Assembly: GCA_030248215.1 (NCBI GenBank) | Contig: JASANG010002902.1 | Span: forward strand, 62,001 to 126,000 | Source of the DNA: Enoplolaimus lenunculus | Lineage: Eukaryota > Nematoda > Enoplea > Enoplida > Thoracostomopsidae | Direction of reading: 5' to 3' | DNA length: 64,000 nucleotides | In this document: positions 35,951 to 46,030 of the stretch, piece after piece | How the letters are laid out: every line of letters starts with the position of its first letter | Position numbering within the stretch: the stretch's first letter is position 1 | Made by a program: the position numbers and the translations under genes | Notes under the pieces: generated by a model | What the model saw: the letters and a program-made list of their open reading frames with translations, nothing else | Told to the model about the DNA's origin: nothing | Databases searched by the model: none

Positions 35951-36261
35951 AAACCCATTTCTAAACCTAAGCATACCGAATTAACAAGAGTGTGAGTAGG
36001 CCAAATTTCGGAGACTAGCGAACGATTTTTCTCTGAGGGTGGTGGTCCAAATGTTTCTACACCAGTTTTGGTTTGAGCAGTTTCGGAAGAACTCTTATCG
36101 TTGGTACGCAATCGAGAGTCAAAAAATATCATTTTTTACATTTACATTTTTCAAATTACAACGCGAAAGCTTTTAGTAGTTTTGATTTGTGTTTGAAGTA
36201 TAAGTGACAGTCAAAATTTTTCCGCTGGTTTCGTCTCATCACTCAAGAGGTATCACGACAA

Positions 36262-36425
36262 TTCGTCGTCGGACAACTTGTAATCCGAAATGTCATCGAC
36301 TAAACAATACATCGCCCGTCATTTTATGCTTAGGCTTAGGCTTACAATACGCTTAGTATTATGATTAAATTTGTTAATTGACTTTCGTACAAGGCGACAA
36401 GTTGTCAGTCGACGACTTGTCGTAG
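36262..36425. repeat. Family K repeat (GACAAGTTGTC)
   Basis: CGACAATTCGTCGTCGGACA at the left and GTCGACGACTTGTCG then TAGATTCAT at the right. It shares GACAAGTTGTC and TTGTC-TAGATTCAT with 57577-57785. It ends about 90 bp before the homeobox exon. Confidence 0.6.
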
Positions 36426-36514
36426 ATTCATACACACAAAACATCACTGTTTCGACGGTGCGTTGAAAATTGAACTAAAATTATTCTGTCCGGCAACATC
36501 AATTGTATTTTCAG

Positions 36515-36915
36515 CCAAAGGCGCCAACGAATCCAAACGTACACGACAAACGTACACTCGACATCAAACACTGGAGCTTGAGAAAGAGTTTCACTTCAAT
36601 CGCTACTTAACTCGACAGCGGCGACAAGAAATATCACAAAATTTGACGTTGACTGAACGTCAAATTAAAATTTGGTTTCAAAATCGACGAATGAAATGGA
36701 AAAAAGAATCTCGAGGTGGCGCAGGCAGTGAATCGGCTGCGGCAGATACAAGCGGCGGTGCCGGCATGGGCGGAGGATGTTCCGGTCGCGAGTCGTCGGA
36801 CGATGCTGAATCGAGTACTGGAGACAATTTGCTCGACACTACTCCAACAACTACTCCGGCAGCTCGAGCGAGTTTAATTCGAACGTCTGTCGTCGCGGGT
36901 GGAGTTCAAGTATGA
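36515..36915 (+). CDS. Hox protein, exon 2 (homeodomain)
   Basis: Second coding exon, opening at the acceptor TTTTCAG|CC in phase 1; an upstream ATG at 36463 is intronic. The homeodomain is at residues 504-563 (36532-36711) and has all core DNA-contact positions: R5, W48, F49, Q50, N51 and R53. The N-arm KRTRQTYTR and [11 protein letters not shown] are ftz/Antp/Lox5 type. Positions 28-37 ([10 protein letters not shown]) depart from the usual RRRRIEIAHA and resemble my memory of nematode MAB-5. The 67-residue tail has Gly and Ser runs and an acidic ESSDDAESS cluster that could be a CK2 target, and stops at TGA 36913. Best call: central-class Hox (ftz/Antp/Hox6-8), possibly a mab-5 orthologue. 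The whole protein is 630 residues. Confidence 0.93.
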
Positions 36916-37125
36916 TACTGGAACCTGGTTGAAATTGTCAACGAAATCAACAGATCTGATACTTGGTATGATTGGTATTATTGGTTTTGATGAACAGTGA
37001 ACGCAAATGATTGGCTCCTTGATACTGTCAATTTGGGACTTAGTAGGTACTTTTACACGAACATCTGCCCTTCAGTGGAGTAGTTGAAATATGACTGTGT
37101 AAGCGCTGGATGACATCATCAGCGG

Positions 37126-37250
37126 AATAAATCAACCTGATACGTTGTATGATTGGTAATATTGATTTCATTCGGTCAAATTCATTGGTTAGTTTTTCAA
37201 TTAATCGCCCTTGCTAACTTTGTTAACAACAGTAATTTCAATTTAATAAA
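37126..37250 (+). terminator. Candidate polyadenylation signals of the Hox gene
   Basis: AATAAA hexamers at 37126-37131 and 37245-37250 lie 211 and 330 bp after the stop codon, on the coding strand. Either could define the 3' end; no transcript evidence is available. Confidence 0.35.
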
Positions 37251-37388
37251 ATAATACTGCGTAGGCCAGGCGGCGGGGAGGATGTTTGTACAAAGCTAAT
37301 TTGTCGCCACAATATTTCAGCTTGGAACCAGTATAAACGGTAGAACTGGCAACGAATCGTCGGAGTCCTGTGTTATACAAGAGTGTCA

Positions 37389-37429
37389 GACGTCATAAAG
37401 ATGGTGACGTCATAAAGATGGTGACGTCA
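37389..37429. promoter_or_regulatory. 17-bp tandem repeat with CRE-type TGACGTCA sites
   Basis: GACGTCATAAAGATGGT recurs at 37389, 37406 and 37423 (the last copy partial), making two perfect TGACGTCA palindromes (37405-37412, 37422-37429) and one AGACGTCA. TGACGTCA is the CREB/ATF-type bZIP consensus. A half-related TGACGTAG follows near 37472. It lies about 470 bp after the Hox stop. Confidence 0.5.
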
Positions 37430-37988
37430 TAAACATGACAATCACCCCATATATGTTTTTGACACCTTGATGACGTAGGTCGAGTCGGAGTAAAATGAAC
37501 GAGTCGTTCAATTCAATTTGTGTGTAAATATCAAGATTTTTGCTAATTGTTTAGAGTTTTCGAAGTATTACACGATTGTGTCGTGTGTGCCATAACTGTA
37601 AACAGTGCTTACTGTACGTGCAAGTCCTTGGTGTATTTTAAGATCATGCGTCAAGTGTCTAAATTTGCGTCATCTTTGCGTCCAATTAACGCTGTCCGAT
37701 GAATTAACAACAAAATTAAATTTCAATTACCTACGATCAATTACCTACAGTTATTTACGCATTGTTTCGGTGTTCCTGTAGAACCACAAAAAGGTTAAGT
37801 CGTTAGTTTGCCGTCCCAACGTGATATTTAGCGAAATTCGCTTTTTATAGGACATTTTCGCCTTGTTAACAATGCGACCCTTGAGAACTGCCGAAAACTT
37901 TTGTTACTGTAATTGCCGTGTTTTCTAAGTATGGAAAGTGAGAAAAGTTATACAAATGGTTTGAAATTCAACTTTTTCTAATCGATTT
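37430..37988. other. Intergenic DNA, nothing recognised
   Basis: Neither repeat families nor coding signals are visible. Confidence 0.5.
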
Positions 37989-38178
37989 GGCACAATGTTA
38001 ACTTTGACGGTCGTAGCGTTTTTTGTCAGAACACCGATGAAGCTAACTTAAGTTTTAGGCTAATTTTTTTGCTTAGGTCTAGGCTTAGTAGGTTTATCCT
38101 AAAACGTCGAGGTTTAGGTTTGGGAAATAAGAATATGCTATTACCTACTATTATACGCCCTTTGAAGAAACATTGACA
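37989..38178. mobile_element. Family B/A-type MITE, decayed
   Basis: GGCACAATGTTAACTTTGACGG at the left and CCTTTGAAGAAACATTG at the right are inverted. A degraded CTTAGG core and TTAGGCTAATTTTTTTGC block lie inside. Confidence 0.6.
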
Positions 38179-38474
38179 ATAACATTTTGCATAATCAACC
38201 AAATAGGCAGGTGTCACTAGAAAATATAGATTTTGTTCAGCGAAAATAAACGATTTGGTCTCTACATTTTGCACATTTTCAATAATATTAATAACTCCCA
38301 TTTAAGCAGTGGTACGTATGATGATTGCTAATTTTTTACTGTATCGGGTGCAATCAAACGGTCTTAGCTTAATATTGCCATACCTACCACGGGTTATAGA
38401 ATACATTTTTTTGGATATCCGTTGTTTTTGCAACATAAATCAAGCGAAGTACTTTAATTTTTAAGAAATGTTAC

Positions 38475-38617
38475 TAAAGCCCTATTCACACGTGCAAGTT
38501 TTGCTGCAGAAAGTTGCAGCAAGATTTTCGAATCGGGATTTTGAACAAACCTTGCAAGTGCAATTTGCAGCTGCCAGTTCTCGCAGCAAAAACTTGCTCG
38601 TGTGAATGGGGCTTTAA
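38475..38617. mobile_element. Family J palindromic element, copy 1
   Basis: Ends TAAAGCCCTATTCACACG and GTGTGAATGGGGCTTTA. The inside is built from TTGCAGC / GCTGCAA motifs on both strands, and the element folds into a hairpin. Related: 41105-41305, 44407-44689. Confidence 0.8.
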
Positions 38618-39235
38618 AGAAGTTAGACGTGAGTCGGGTAAGAAATTGCTAAAACAGGACGAGAACTATATTGGGTTCAACGATCATAGCCCGACGCCCT
38701 GCTTCATAATAAAATCTGATGCGATGCGAACCAAGCCTATAACCAATTATGTCATTAGGAATCGTGGGGTAAAACATACATCCTTGTTTTTAGGCAGTTT
38801 ACGCTGATTTTGTACCAACCTCGGCACATTTGAAGTAACCGGAAACCTAATTGTGTATTACAGTTGCTATCAGTGTATTTAGCTTTAACTTGTGCTTGCA
38901 AGATATATCGCAGTCTCGTTGTTACATTGCTGACAGGGACGCATTTAAGATTTAAATCCGACGGCCGATAATTTTGACTTGAGGTTTACGCCAGTATAAC
39001 CGAATGAGGATTATTGCCGACATCCTGTGAAGGATATCCCGTAAACCTGTAAAATTGGTTTCGTTGAGTTTTTCGGAAGTTTCGAGAAGATACATCCCCC
39101 TAGGCTTCTATTATACGCCCCTGATTGCAGATTGTATATCTTGTTTTTGTTGACATCTAAAATTGGAATTCAAACAATTTAACCATTTGCGTCAGTTTTG
39201 TGTATTTTTTAAATTGTGGAATGAAAATTTAAAAA
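38618..39235. other. Intergenic DNA, nothing recognised
   Basis: Only short open frames, with no recognisable domain. Confidence 0.5.
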
Positions 39236-39334
39236 ATGTCGGGGTATTATACATATCGCTTAGGATTTGGCTTAGGCTTAGGCTTTGGAATATGTTTATA
39301 ATGCTGTTGCAAGCCTGTTCTTTACATTGGCCGA
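39236..39334. mobile_element. Family A right-end fragment
   Basis: TTAGGC-type units, then GGAATATGTTTATAATGCTG and CCTGTTCTTTACATTGGCC. The left half is absent. Confidence 0.65.
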
Positions 39335-39542
39335 TTTTTGCTAGCCTAAAATCTTGTTTACACTAATTTTACTACTAAATTTTCGGAGGTTTCAGGCCTC
39401 CAAGTGAAGTTTCGCAATGACAATTAAGCCAGAAGATTAAGGCGTATTTATGGTATTGAAATTTTTGCTAATATCGGTAAACAAAATAAATATAAGGTTG
39501 ACTAGTTTTGAAGTTCGAAAGAATAGTAGACTATGTCTTCTG

Positions 39543-39707
39543 CAGTCCCGTAGCCAGCTCACCTTGCTAGGGGGGCTAAAAATTTTCAGGAGGTGCATTT
39601 AAAGGTTTTTAATGACTTACAAGCAAGGTTGAAAATCTTCTAGGGGAGGGCCAAAGTTTTTCCATGGGGGCTGAGCCCCCCTGGCCCCCCCCTTGGCCAC
39701 GGGCCCG
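39543..39707. mobile_element. Family E hAT-like MITE
   Basis: Ends CAGTCCCGTAGCCAGCTCAC and CCTTGGCCACGGGCCCG. The flanks GTCTTCTG (39535-39542) and GTCTTATG (39708-39715) match at 7 of 8. Confidence 0.85.
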
Positions 39708-39799
39708 GTCTTATGTCTGTATATATTAGAATCCGTAAGTGGATAGAGTCGAAACCTAAAAATCATAAACTTGGTCAATGTCAATTATATGCTAAATAT

Positions 39800-39972
39800 T
39801 TCACTCCCAGACGGGCTTGTTGCCAAACGGGGAGGGGGGATCAGCCCTCCATGAATGAATTTTGAGCCCTTCCCCCTAGAAAATTTTCAACCTTGCTTAC
39901 ATGTCACACAAAACCTTTGTATACCCATACTGAAAAACGTTTAACACAGCTAGCAAGGTGAGCTGGTTAACG
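39800..39972. mobile_element. Family E MITE, reverse orientation
   Basis: GAGGGGGGATCAGCCCTCC at the left and AGCAAGGTGAGCTGG then TTAACGGCC at the right. It abuts the next E copy, whose left flank is this element's end. Confidence 0.7.
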
Positions 39973-39980
39973 GCCTACTC

Positions 39981-40142
39981 CAGGCCCGTAGCCAGCTCAC
40001 CTTGCTAGGGGGCTAAAAGTTTGTCAGGAGGGGCATACCAGGGTTTTAAATGAGACTAAACAGCAAAGTAGAAAATTTTATAGGGGTCCAAAATTTTTTC
40101 ATGCGGGGCTGAGCCCGACCTGCCCTCACGGCTACGGGCTCG
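39981..40142. mobile_element. Family E hAT-like MITE
   Basis: Ends CAGGCCCGTAGCCAGCTCAC and ACGGCTACGGGCTCG. The flanks GCCTACTC (39973-39980) and GCCTGCTC (40143-40150) match at 7 of 8. It probably inserted beside the end of the preceding copy. Confidence 0.85.
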
Positions 40143-40747
40143 GCCTGCTCCCAGTATGGTTTGAACAAACCAGTTAATATCCAGTAAAACACCAGATTAC
40201 GAGTAATAAACCCGATGTCTATACGGTACGTTAACTTTGGTCAGGGTAAATTTTCAGATTTAGGTTTACGGACACATGGGCCTATAATTTCATTTTTGAA
40301 TGCTATGTGCTGTGTACTACTTAGATGTTCTCGTTTGATATCTCATCTGTATCAATACAATGATTATTGTCATATTATTTAATATTCGAGTTCATCGGCA
40401 AACTGCAACTGGTGATTGGCATCGGATATTTTTTCATATCCGGATATCCGGTACATCGTATAGACTTAGCGGTAAACCAGTTGAAACCCAAGTACATGTT
40501 GCACATTTCATCATGAAAACTATTCTTTAATACATTTTTGCATCATGGATGGTGGGTTTCGAGGCATCCATCGTAGTAGAGTATTTCTGCTTTGAATCGC
40601 TTTTTATCACCGTTTTCGTAATATAAAAATGGATAGCAAAACTAATTTTAATAGCAGTTTAAGCAGCTTTGAAATCTGCAAAAGAATAGCATTGTCAGTC
40701 AAGGTAGGACCCGGGACTTGAGACGTTTCAACTAAACAGCTGGAAAA
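40143..40747. other. Intergenic DNA, nothing recognised
   Basis: No gene. A GGATATCCGG motif near 40435 recalls family I but lacks termini. Confidence 0.45.
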
Positions 40748-40826
40748 GCGGGCTTCCGGAGCGGGGATCGAACTGTGAGCCTATGGATCCTAAGCGAATA
40801 TTCTACCACTGCGCCACGCAGCCCGC
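40748..40826 (-). ncRNA. tRNA-like segment (tRNA pseudogene or SINE head)
   Basis: On the minus strand an A-box match TGGCGCAGTGG is followed 33 bases later by a B-box-like AGTTCGATCCC. Outer GCGGGCT and AGCCCGC pair perfectly. However, the A box lies three bases too far in for that acceptor stem, and neither the anticodon stem nor the T stem pairs. It is therefore tRNA-derived rather than a working tRNA gene. Confidence 0.55.
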
Positions 40827-41104
40827 CGGTCCAACTGCATTTTTCGTCGACTATATGTGTCGATCATTTGATGCCAGCTAGCATATGTATAGTACACTGC
40901 ACTATATTGCAGGTGCACATAATGGACAAGCATGTTTACATGCTCATAAGCATAAGGCTACTGAAACTGAATTAGAGACGAAAAATTTACTAATCAATTT
41001 GACCTTTGGTGAATGAATCTAATTAGCTAAAACAGTAGGAGCAGTCAAGGTTTCAAAGTGAGTAAAAATTATCAAAGGCAATTAGAAATTGCTTATATTT
41101 TTAT

Positions 41105-41305
41105 AACGCCCTATTCACACGTGCAAGTTTTTGCAGCGATAAATTGCAGCTGCAATATTTGTGATGCGGTTTGCAACAACGCTTCCCTGCAGCTGCACAA
41201 ATTATTGCTGCAAAACTCGCGCGCATGCAAATTGCAGGTATAAGTTCTTGCACTTGCAAATTGCAGCGGCGAAATCTTGCTGTAAAAACTTGCACAGCGA
41301 TTTAA
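41105..41305. mobile_element. Family J element, copy 2
   Basis: Left end CGCCCTATTCACACGTGCAAG with TTGCAGC-rich interior; the right end (CTGTAAAAACTTGCAC) is shortened. Confidence 0.7.
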
Positions 41306-41394
41306 TACTGTATTTTACTGCAACAATTATGCAACTTTGGTGAGTGCACCAACACCAGGTATTTCTAAGTGAAGCAGTACCATACAGAGTCGTT

Positions 41395-41475
41395 GACGAA
41401 AATTTTACTGCGAATACGATGGGGGCTCGAACCCACGACGTACAAATTACCGGTGCGTTGTTTGAAAAATACAGC
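41395..41475 (-). ncRNA. tRNA-like segment
   Basis: The minus strand carries GGGTTCGAGCCCC (complement of 41421-41434), a perfect B box preceded by CACCGGTAATTTGTACGTCGT as in an anticodon arm. The A box is weak. Probably a SINE head or decayed tRNA. Confidence 0.45.
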
Positions 41476-41639
41476 AACAAACTTTTGAACAGAATTCGCG
41501 GTGAGTTTTAAGATAAAGACATTGTAGCTGAAAGTTCCATGGTAATGTTTACTTAATAACAGTTCAAACGGCAAATTTAGAAACAACCACTGAAACAGCT
41601 TGCATGAGATTGCACTACGATCTGAAATTTTAAATTTTA

Positions 41640-41765
41640 AGCGGCGGAACTGTATTATAAGCTTATTGCTAAGCCTAAGCGTAAGAATGAGCATATGCCT
41701 ACGCCTAAGCCTAAGCCTAAACGTAAGAATGAGCATATTGCTAAGCCTAACCCTAAGCTTTTCAC
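41640..41765. mobile_element. Family A core without ends
   Basis: GGCGGAACTGTATTATAAGC then two CCTAAG arrays separated by near-identical CGTAAGAATGAGCATAT spacers. Terminal repeats are missing on both sides. Lys/Pro/Asn-rich and Leu/Arg/Ser-rich open frames across it are repeat artefacts. Confidence 0.6.
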
Positions 41766-41823
41766 AGCCAATTCTCCAATAGTGTTTGACTTGTCTGTCG
41801 CAATCTTTTTTACTTTCACCATT

Positions 41824-42036
41824 ATACACTGCAAAAAAATGGTGAGTCAAATTGATTCTCTCCGAAATAGGCTCTATGGGACTACACAAACTGAGTCAAG
41901 TTCGCCTCCGCCAGAGTCAAATTCGATTCACTGATTCGCACGTTAAACTCTGGCAGAGTTGAATTTGACTCAATTTATGTAGTCTTGTACAACCTTTGTC
42001 GAAGACAGTCAATTTGGCTTACCATTTTGTGCAGTA
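41824..42036. mobile_element. Family C palindromic MITE
   Basis: Starts TACACTGCAAAAAAATGG and ends CCATTTTGTGCAGTA, about 213 bp, TA-bounded. The right arm has diverged. Confidence 0.8.
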
Positions 42037-42067
42037 TATATTAAATGTAAATGTACATAGCATACAC

Positions 42068-42242
42068 GGCCAATGTATAGAACAGGGCCGGATCGTTATC
42101 CTACAGGTCGCTGTAATAGAGTTAGTTTAAGCTTTATACTAACATTTTCCATAGGCTGAGACTTAGGCTTAAGCTTAGGCTTAGGAATAGGCTCATTCTT
42201 ACGCTTAGACTTACGCTTAGGCTTAGGAATATGCTTATACTA
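42068..42242. mobile_element. Family A MITE, right end lost
   Basis: Left end GGCCAATGTATAGAACAGGG, then TTAGGC arrays with CATTCTTACGC spacers and ATATGCTTATACTAC, after which similarity stops. Confidence 0.75.
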
Positions 42243-42874
42243 CAGTCGTAAATAACGAACATTACGAATTAGGATTATGTAAATCGCATCGTAGCTGGAC
42301 ATGAGATGATATGACCGACATTTGCGTGGGACACACTGAGTTACACAGTATGAGATATATAATTAGCATTTTCTGGTTTGCAGTATTAACCATGCATTAT
42401 CCGATTCCCATTCAGTCAATAAACCGGTATATTAGCATATTCATGCATTGTGGATTTCAAAGGCCATTAATATTAAACCCAATCAGAGTCAGTCAAGTCC
42501 AAACTTTTCTTCATAACTACGGTTCCGGTTCTGTTCATAAATGGTTCGCCTACACTATACGCCACCCACATTATAATTAAGTTAATTAGTTGTCTGTAGC
42601 TTGGGTTTGAATTGTGAAGTTTTGCTTGAAAATTCTCAAAGGAACAATAATAACTATCGCTACATGTGCCATAATAAAACTTTGGAATCGAAAATGGTTA
42701 AGCGCAAGAAGAGAACCATACGGAAGGAGTATACCTAATTAGATTCGTTCGGATATTAGTGTTTGATGGTTTATATATTCGATCAATATAATTAGTATGT
42801 TTACAGAACAATTATTGGCTGTAAAGTTGTGAAAGCTGAAGGTTGTGCTATGATTTTTGATCAGTTTAATAGCG
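42243..42874. other. Intergenic DNA with one repeat-free open frame
   Basis: An 89-codon frame with a true ATG runs 42311-42580 on the plus strand. It has one hydrophobic stretch near residues 14-30 but no motif I recognise, and could be chance. Confidence 0.3.
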
Positions 42875-42877
42875 AAT

Positions 42878-42929
42878 ATATAGAACAGGGCCGTAACAGT
42901 AGTATAAGCATATTCCTACGCATAAAACG
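42878..42929. mobile_element. Family A left-end fragment
   Basis: TATATAGAACAGGGCCGTAACA and AGTATAAGCATATTCCTACGC, cut abruptly at 42929 where a truncated family C copy begins. Confidence 0.65.
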
Positions 42930-43086
42930 CTTTTCCTGGCTACACAAACTGAGTCAAATTTGACTCAACCAGAGTCGAATTCGATTCACTGTTGACTCTG
43001 GCGGCGTCAAATTTGACTCAGTTTGTGTAGTCAGGAAAAGCCTGTTTCCGAGAGAGTCAATTTGACTCCCCATTTTTTACAGTGTA
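42930..43086. mobile_element. Family C MITE, left end deleted
   Basis: Begins inside the element (TTTTCCTGGCTACACAAACT) and ends normally with CCATTTTTTACAGTGTA. The junction with the A fragment marks a deletion or rearrangement across two elements. Confidence 0.75.
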
Positions 43087-43415
43087 TTCATTTTACACAT
43101 AAATTTGAATTTTTGAAAAATTCGACTTTAATGCCGTGAAAGTCATCTTGTCGCACACAATAAAATGGTCAAAAATTAGACAAATTATATCATCATTCAA
43201 TGTAGCTTGCAGCGCTCAGTGGAATAGTGTGAAACTTTCCGATGTCAAACGATTGGTTAATTTTAGTTATGGTCAAATAACCAATTTGGCACGATATAAT
43301 TGCTTTCGCTATCTTCTATCCATATTTTTCTGACACATACCATTCAGCGTTTAGTTTTCAAGTTCAAAGATTAGAATATTCCATCGCGATATTAATTATT
43401 TTTGTATGAACGTAA
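43087..43415. repeat. Half copy of the 45198-45840 foldback family
   Basis: GAATTTTTGAAAAATTCGA, AAAAATTAGACAAATTATA and GTTATGGTCAAATAACCAATTTGGC follow the order seen in the left half of 45198-45840. Confidence 0.5.
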
Positions 43416-43458
43416 TAATAATAATAATAATAATAACAATAATAATAATAATAATAGT
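43416..43458. repeat. (AAT)n microsatellite
   Basis: About 14 ATA units with AAC and AGT interruptions. Confidence 0.85.
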
Positions 43459-43479
43459 AATTGAAATGTAGGCAAATAT

Positions 43480-43637
43480 CCTATAAAGGCTAAGCCTAAG
43501 CCTAAGCGTTGCAAAAAAGCGTTGTTAAGCGTAATCCTAAGCGTAAGCTTATTAAACGAAACAAATGTAATCTAGAATCTAAACCCACTCTTTTATAGAT
43601 CCACCATACACCTGGACGCCCATTTACAGTAACACTA
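43480..43637. mobile_element. Family B MITE, left end lost
   Basis: GCCTAAGCCTAAGCGTTGC, then GTAATCTAGAATCTAAACCC, CTCTTTTATAGATCCACC and ACCTGGACGCCCATTTACAG. Confidence 0.7.
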
Positions 43638-43904
43638 CGACGGTGGTTATTTATACAGACCTAAGCATAACGTTATTGGCACATAATGCAAGCTTGCAAC
43701 CAGCTTATGAGATGTATCACGTGTGGCAGCCAAGAATTTCAAAATATTTATAAGCAAAGCCAAACCTACAAATAAGGGTTCCCAAACTTTTGCTTAGCCC
43801 CACAAGTCAGCCTTTGGCTGCGGGTTCAAACGAGTGCCTAAATAATAAACATTCGTGCACTGCAAATCAGTTGCTAAAACGCTTAATACATCGACTTCCT
43901 CGGA

Positions 43905-44275
43905 TGAATTTGAGCCAAGAACCAAACGCGTGCTGAACGGAAACGGAAAACAGATATTGAAGAATCAAAAATTTTAAATATGTTTTATTTTTCTGCCAAC
44001 ACAACTGAGACGTACAAATATTCACCGGGTTTTCTAAACTTTTGAAGGAAAAATAGTTGATGCATGGAAATTTTTTTGATTATGGATGAATTTTGCCATT
44101 TTTGTTACAGTTCGTACAATTGCAGCACATCTGTAATGAAATATTACAAGATATTTAACGTGATTTATAACTAATCTTGAACGCGAAAATAACAGAATTT
44201 GCGGTATTTTTATAACGGAAACAAACACTGATTTTTACCGGAAACCGAAACGGATTTCCGGTTACACCTTAACCG
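43905..44275. mobile_element. Family I-like element
   Basis: ACGGAAACGGAAAACAG at the left and ACGGATTTCCGGTTACACC at the right. The interior (CAACTGAGACGTACAAATAT, GCGAAAATAACAGAATTTGC) is shared with 61340-61605. Confidence 0.6.
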
Positions 44276-44406
44276 TGATACAATTATATTCTCACAGTAC
44301 AATATACGTAATGAACAAAATTTGCTTAACATCTACTTACAGTTGAAAATTTATACATTTCAATTTATTGAGCAAATGGCTAAATTTATATAGAGAAAAT
44401 AATCAC

Positions 44407-44689
44407 TTTAAAACCCTATTCACACGTACAAGTGTTTGCTGCGAGAACTTGCAGCTGCAAATTGTACTCGCAAGTTCTGTCCAAAATCCTGTTCGAAAAA
44501 CCTGCAGCTGCACATAATTCATTAAAAACAATAGCTAGGAATTTAGTTCAATGTGTGAATAACCATGCAAGTTCATTGAATTTATTGCAGCCAATTTTTC
44601 ACTGGCTGATCAGAAAATGCAAGTTCTGTGTGCAATTTGCAGCAGCAAGTTGTCGCAGCAAAAATTTGCGCGTGTGAATAAGGCTTTAG
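44407..44689. mobile_element. Family J element, copy 3
   Basis: Ends TTTAAAACCCTATTCACACG and CGTGTGAATAAGGCTTTA. TTGCAGCTGCAAA-type palindromes occur in both halves. Confidence 0.8.
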
Positions 44690-45197
44690 AGAAGAGTGTG
44701 CAACTTTCGGATTAACAAATTGTCGGTCCACAAGTTATCGGGCAACGAATGGTCGTGATACCACAATATTCTCACAGTACCCACTGTGTAATGGGCAAAC
44801 ATTTTTTAATCCAATATGTCAAAATTAGTTTTTTTATGAAAAATATGGTCAATGTTCTGCTTAAAATAACTTGAACATTTGCGTGCTGTTAGACAGATTC
44901 TGGTGTCGTAGTCCAACTTGAGTGCAATGTTAAAAGATTAATATATATGCCAGTTGGTTACTAGGAAAAAGAAGTTAAAAAAACTATGACGCAAGTGAAT
45001 ACAATAGGTTACTGAAATCCCAGGTCCTCCGGAATGCAATAGGTTCCATTTTGCGGTACATCGACCAAATGTAAGTTTTTTTGGAAGCGATCGGAGCATT
45101 TTGCGTATATTAAAAGTATAAGCGCTATTTATGGTTGAATTTTGAGCGTGTAAAATCAACTGGTTTTGAAAATACCCCCTGTGAAGGCTACCTACTG

Positions 45198-45840
45198 CAG
45201 GGTTTTTTCGGTTATCCCTGTAGCTTGCGTTTGCCCATAAATGGTTGGATTTTTAAAATGTTTCATATTTGAGCTTTTCACAAGCTCCCCATGGTCATTT
45301 CACGACCAAATGTGAATTTTTGAAAAATTTGATTTTTTTAAAGTTCCAATGACCAAGGTCTCTTCCTTGGGATCCAAAATTAATTTTGTTAAGAATTAGA
45401 CAATTATACAGCGTTCGACGCAGCCTGTGCACATGAGTCCAATTGTGGTATATTTTCCACAGTCAATCCTTTGGTGACGAGTTATGGTGAAATAAACTGA
45501 TTTGGCTCCGTCTCAAGTCTATGGCAGCGTGCCAAATCAGTTATTTAACCATAACTCGTTAGCCAGAAGTTTGATTACAGAAAATTTAACACAGTTGGAC
45601 TCAGGTTCACAAGCTGCATCGAATCGTATTTGTCTAACTTTTAAACAAAATAAGCTTTTGGCTGCAAAAGGGGGCCTTGGTTTTTGTGGCATAAAGAAAA
45701 TCACATTTTTTAAAAATTCCAATTTGGTCGTGGAATGACCAATGGATGTTATTAGAAGTTCAAATATTCAAAAAATTTTCAAAATCCAATCAGCTTTGGG
45801 CAAATGCCGGCTGAAGCGATAACCGAAACCAAAATAATTC
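45198..45840. mobile_element. Large foldback element
   Basis: The two sides are long imperfect inverted repeats (over 100 bp): GCGTTTGCCCATAAATGG and GGTCATTTCACGACCAAAT on the left against GGTCGTGGAATGACC and TTTGGGCAAATGC on the right. A second hairpin sits at the centre (45476-45562, GAGTTATGGT / ACCATAACTC). Related pieces occur at 43087-43415 and 58225-58570. Confidence 0.65.
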
Positions 45841-45967
45841 GGGTATTCGCCTCTCCGATGGTTCTCAATATCACCGCCCCTGCTCACTTTAACATTCCAA
45901 TATATTTTATGTTGCCAATATTTAACTTGTTAAGCATGAATATTTTCTATTTCAACACAGAGAAAAT

Positions 45968-46030
45968 GTCAGACCGGGATTCGAACTCTGGACAATCAGA
46001 TGGGACGTGATTACAATCACAACTTTTGGC
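45968..46030 (-). ncRNA. tRNA-like segment
   Basis: The minus strand has AGAGTTCGAATCCCGGTCT, a strong B box and T-arm end, preceded by ATCACGTCCCATCTGATTG like an anticodon arm. Upstream pairing is poor. GTCCCATCTGA recurs in the tRNA-like segment at 48262-48330, suggesting one SINE family. Confidence 0.5.

Larger units (their letters stand above)
23833..36514 (+). other. 12.7-kb intron of the Hox gene
   Basis: The intron starts GTAACT and ends TTGTATTTTCAG. Both boundaries are phase 1 and join Gly-Ala to Ala-Lys-Gly-Ala a few residues before the homeodomain, a usual Hox intron position. It holds about 20 mobile elements or fragments (families A, B, C, E, H, K), a large ATT microsatellite and a 35-bp tandem repeat. 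I see no nested gene. At nearly 13 kb it makes up about seven-eighths of the gene. Confidence 0.88.

Noticed and set aside
36463-36514. ATG at 36463 as the start of a separate homeobox protein
   Set aside because: A polypyrimidine tract and CAG acceptor follow it in phase with exon 1, so the segment is intron.
22341-36915. Hox-cluster microRNA such as mir-10 in the intron
   Set aside because: I looked for the mir-10/mir-100 seed and mature sequences by eye and found no match.
40748-40826. Functional tRNA gene
   Set aside because: The anticodon and T stems do not pair and the A box is offset relative to the only pairing acceptor stem.
41365-41889. 174-codon minus-strand open frame
   Set aside because: It crosses a tRNA-like segment, a family A core and a family C end; its sequence is repeat-derived.
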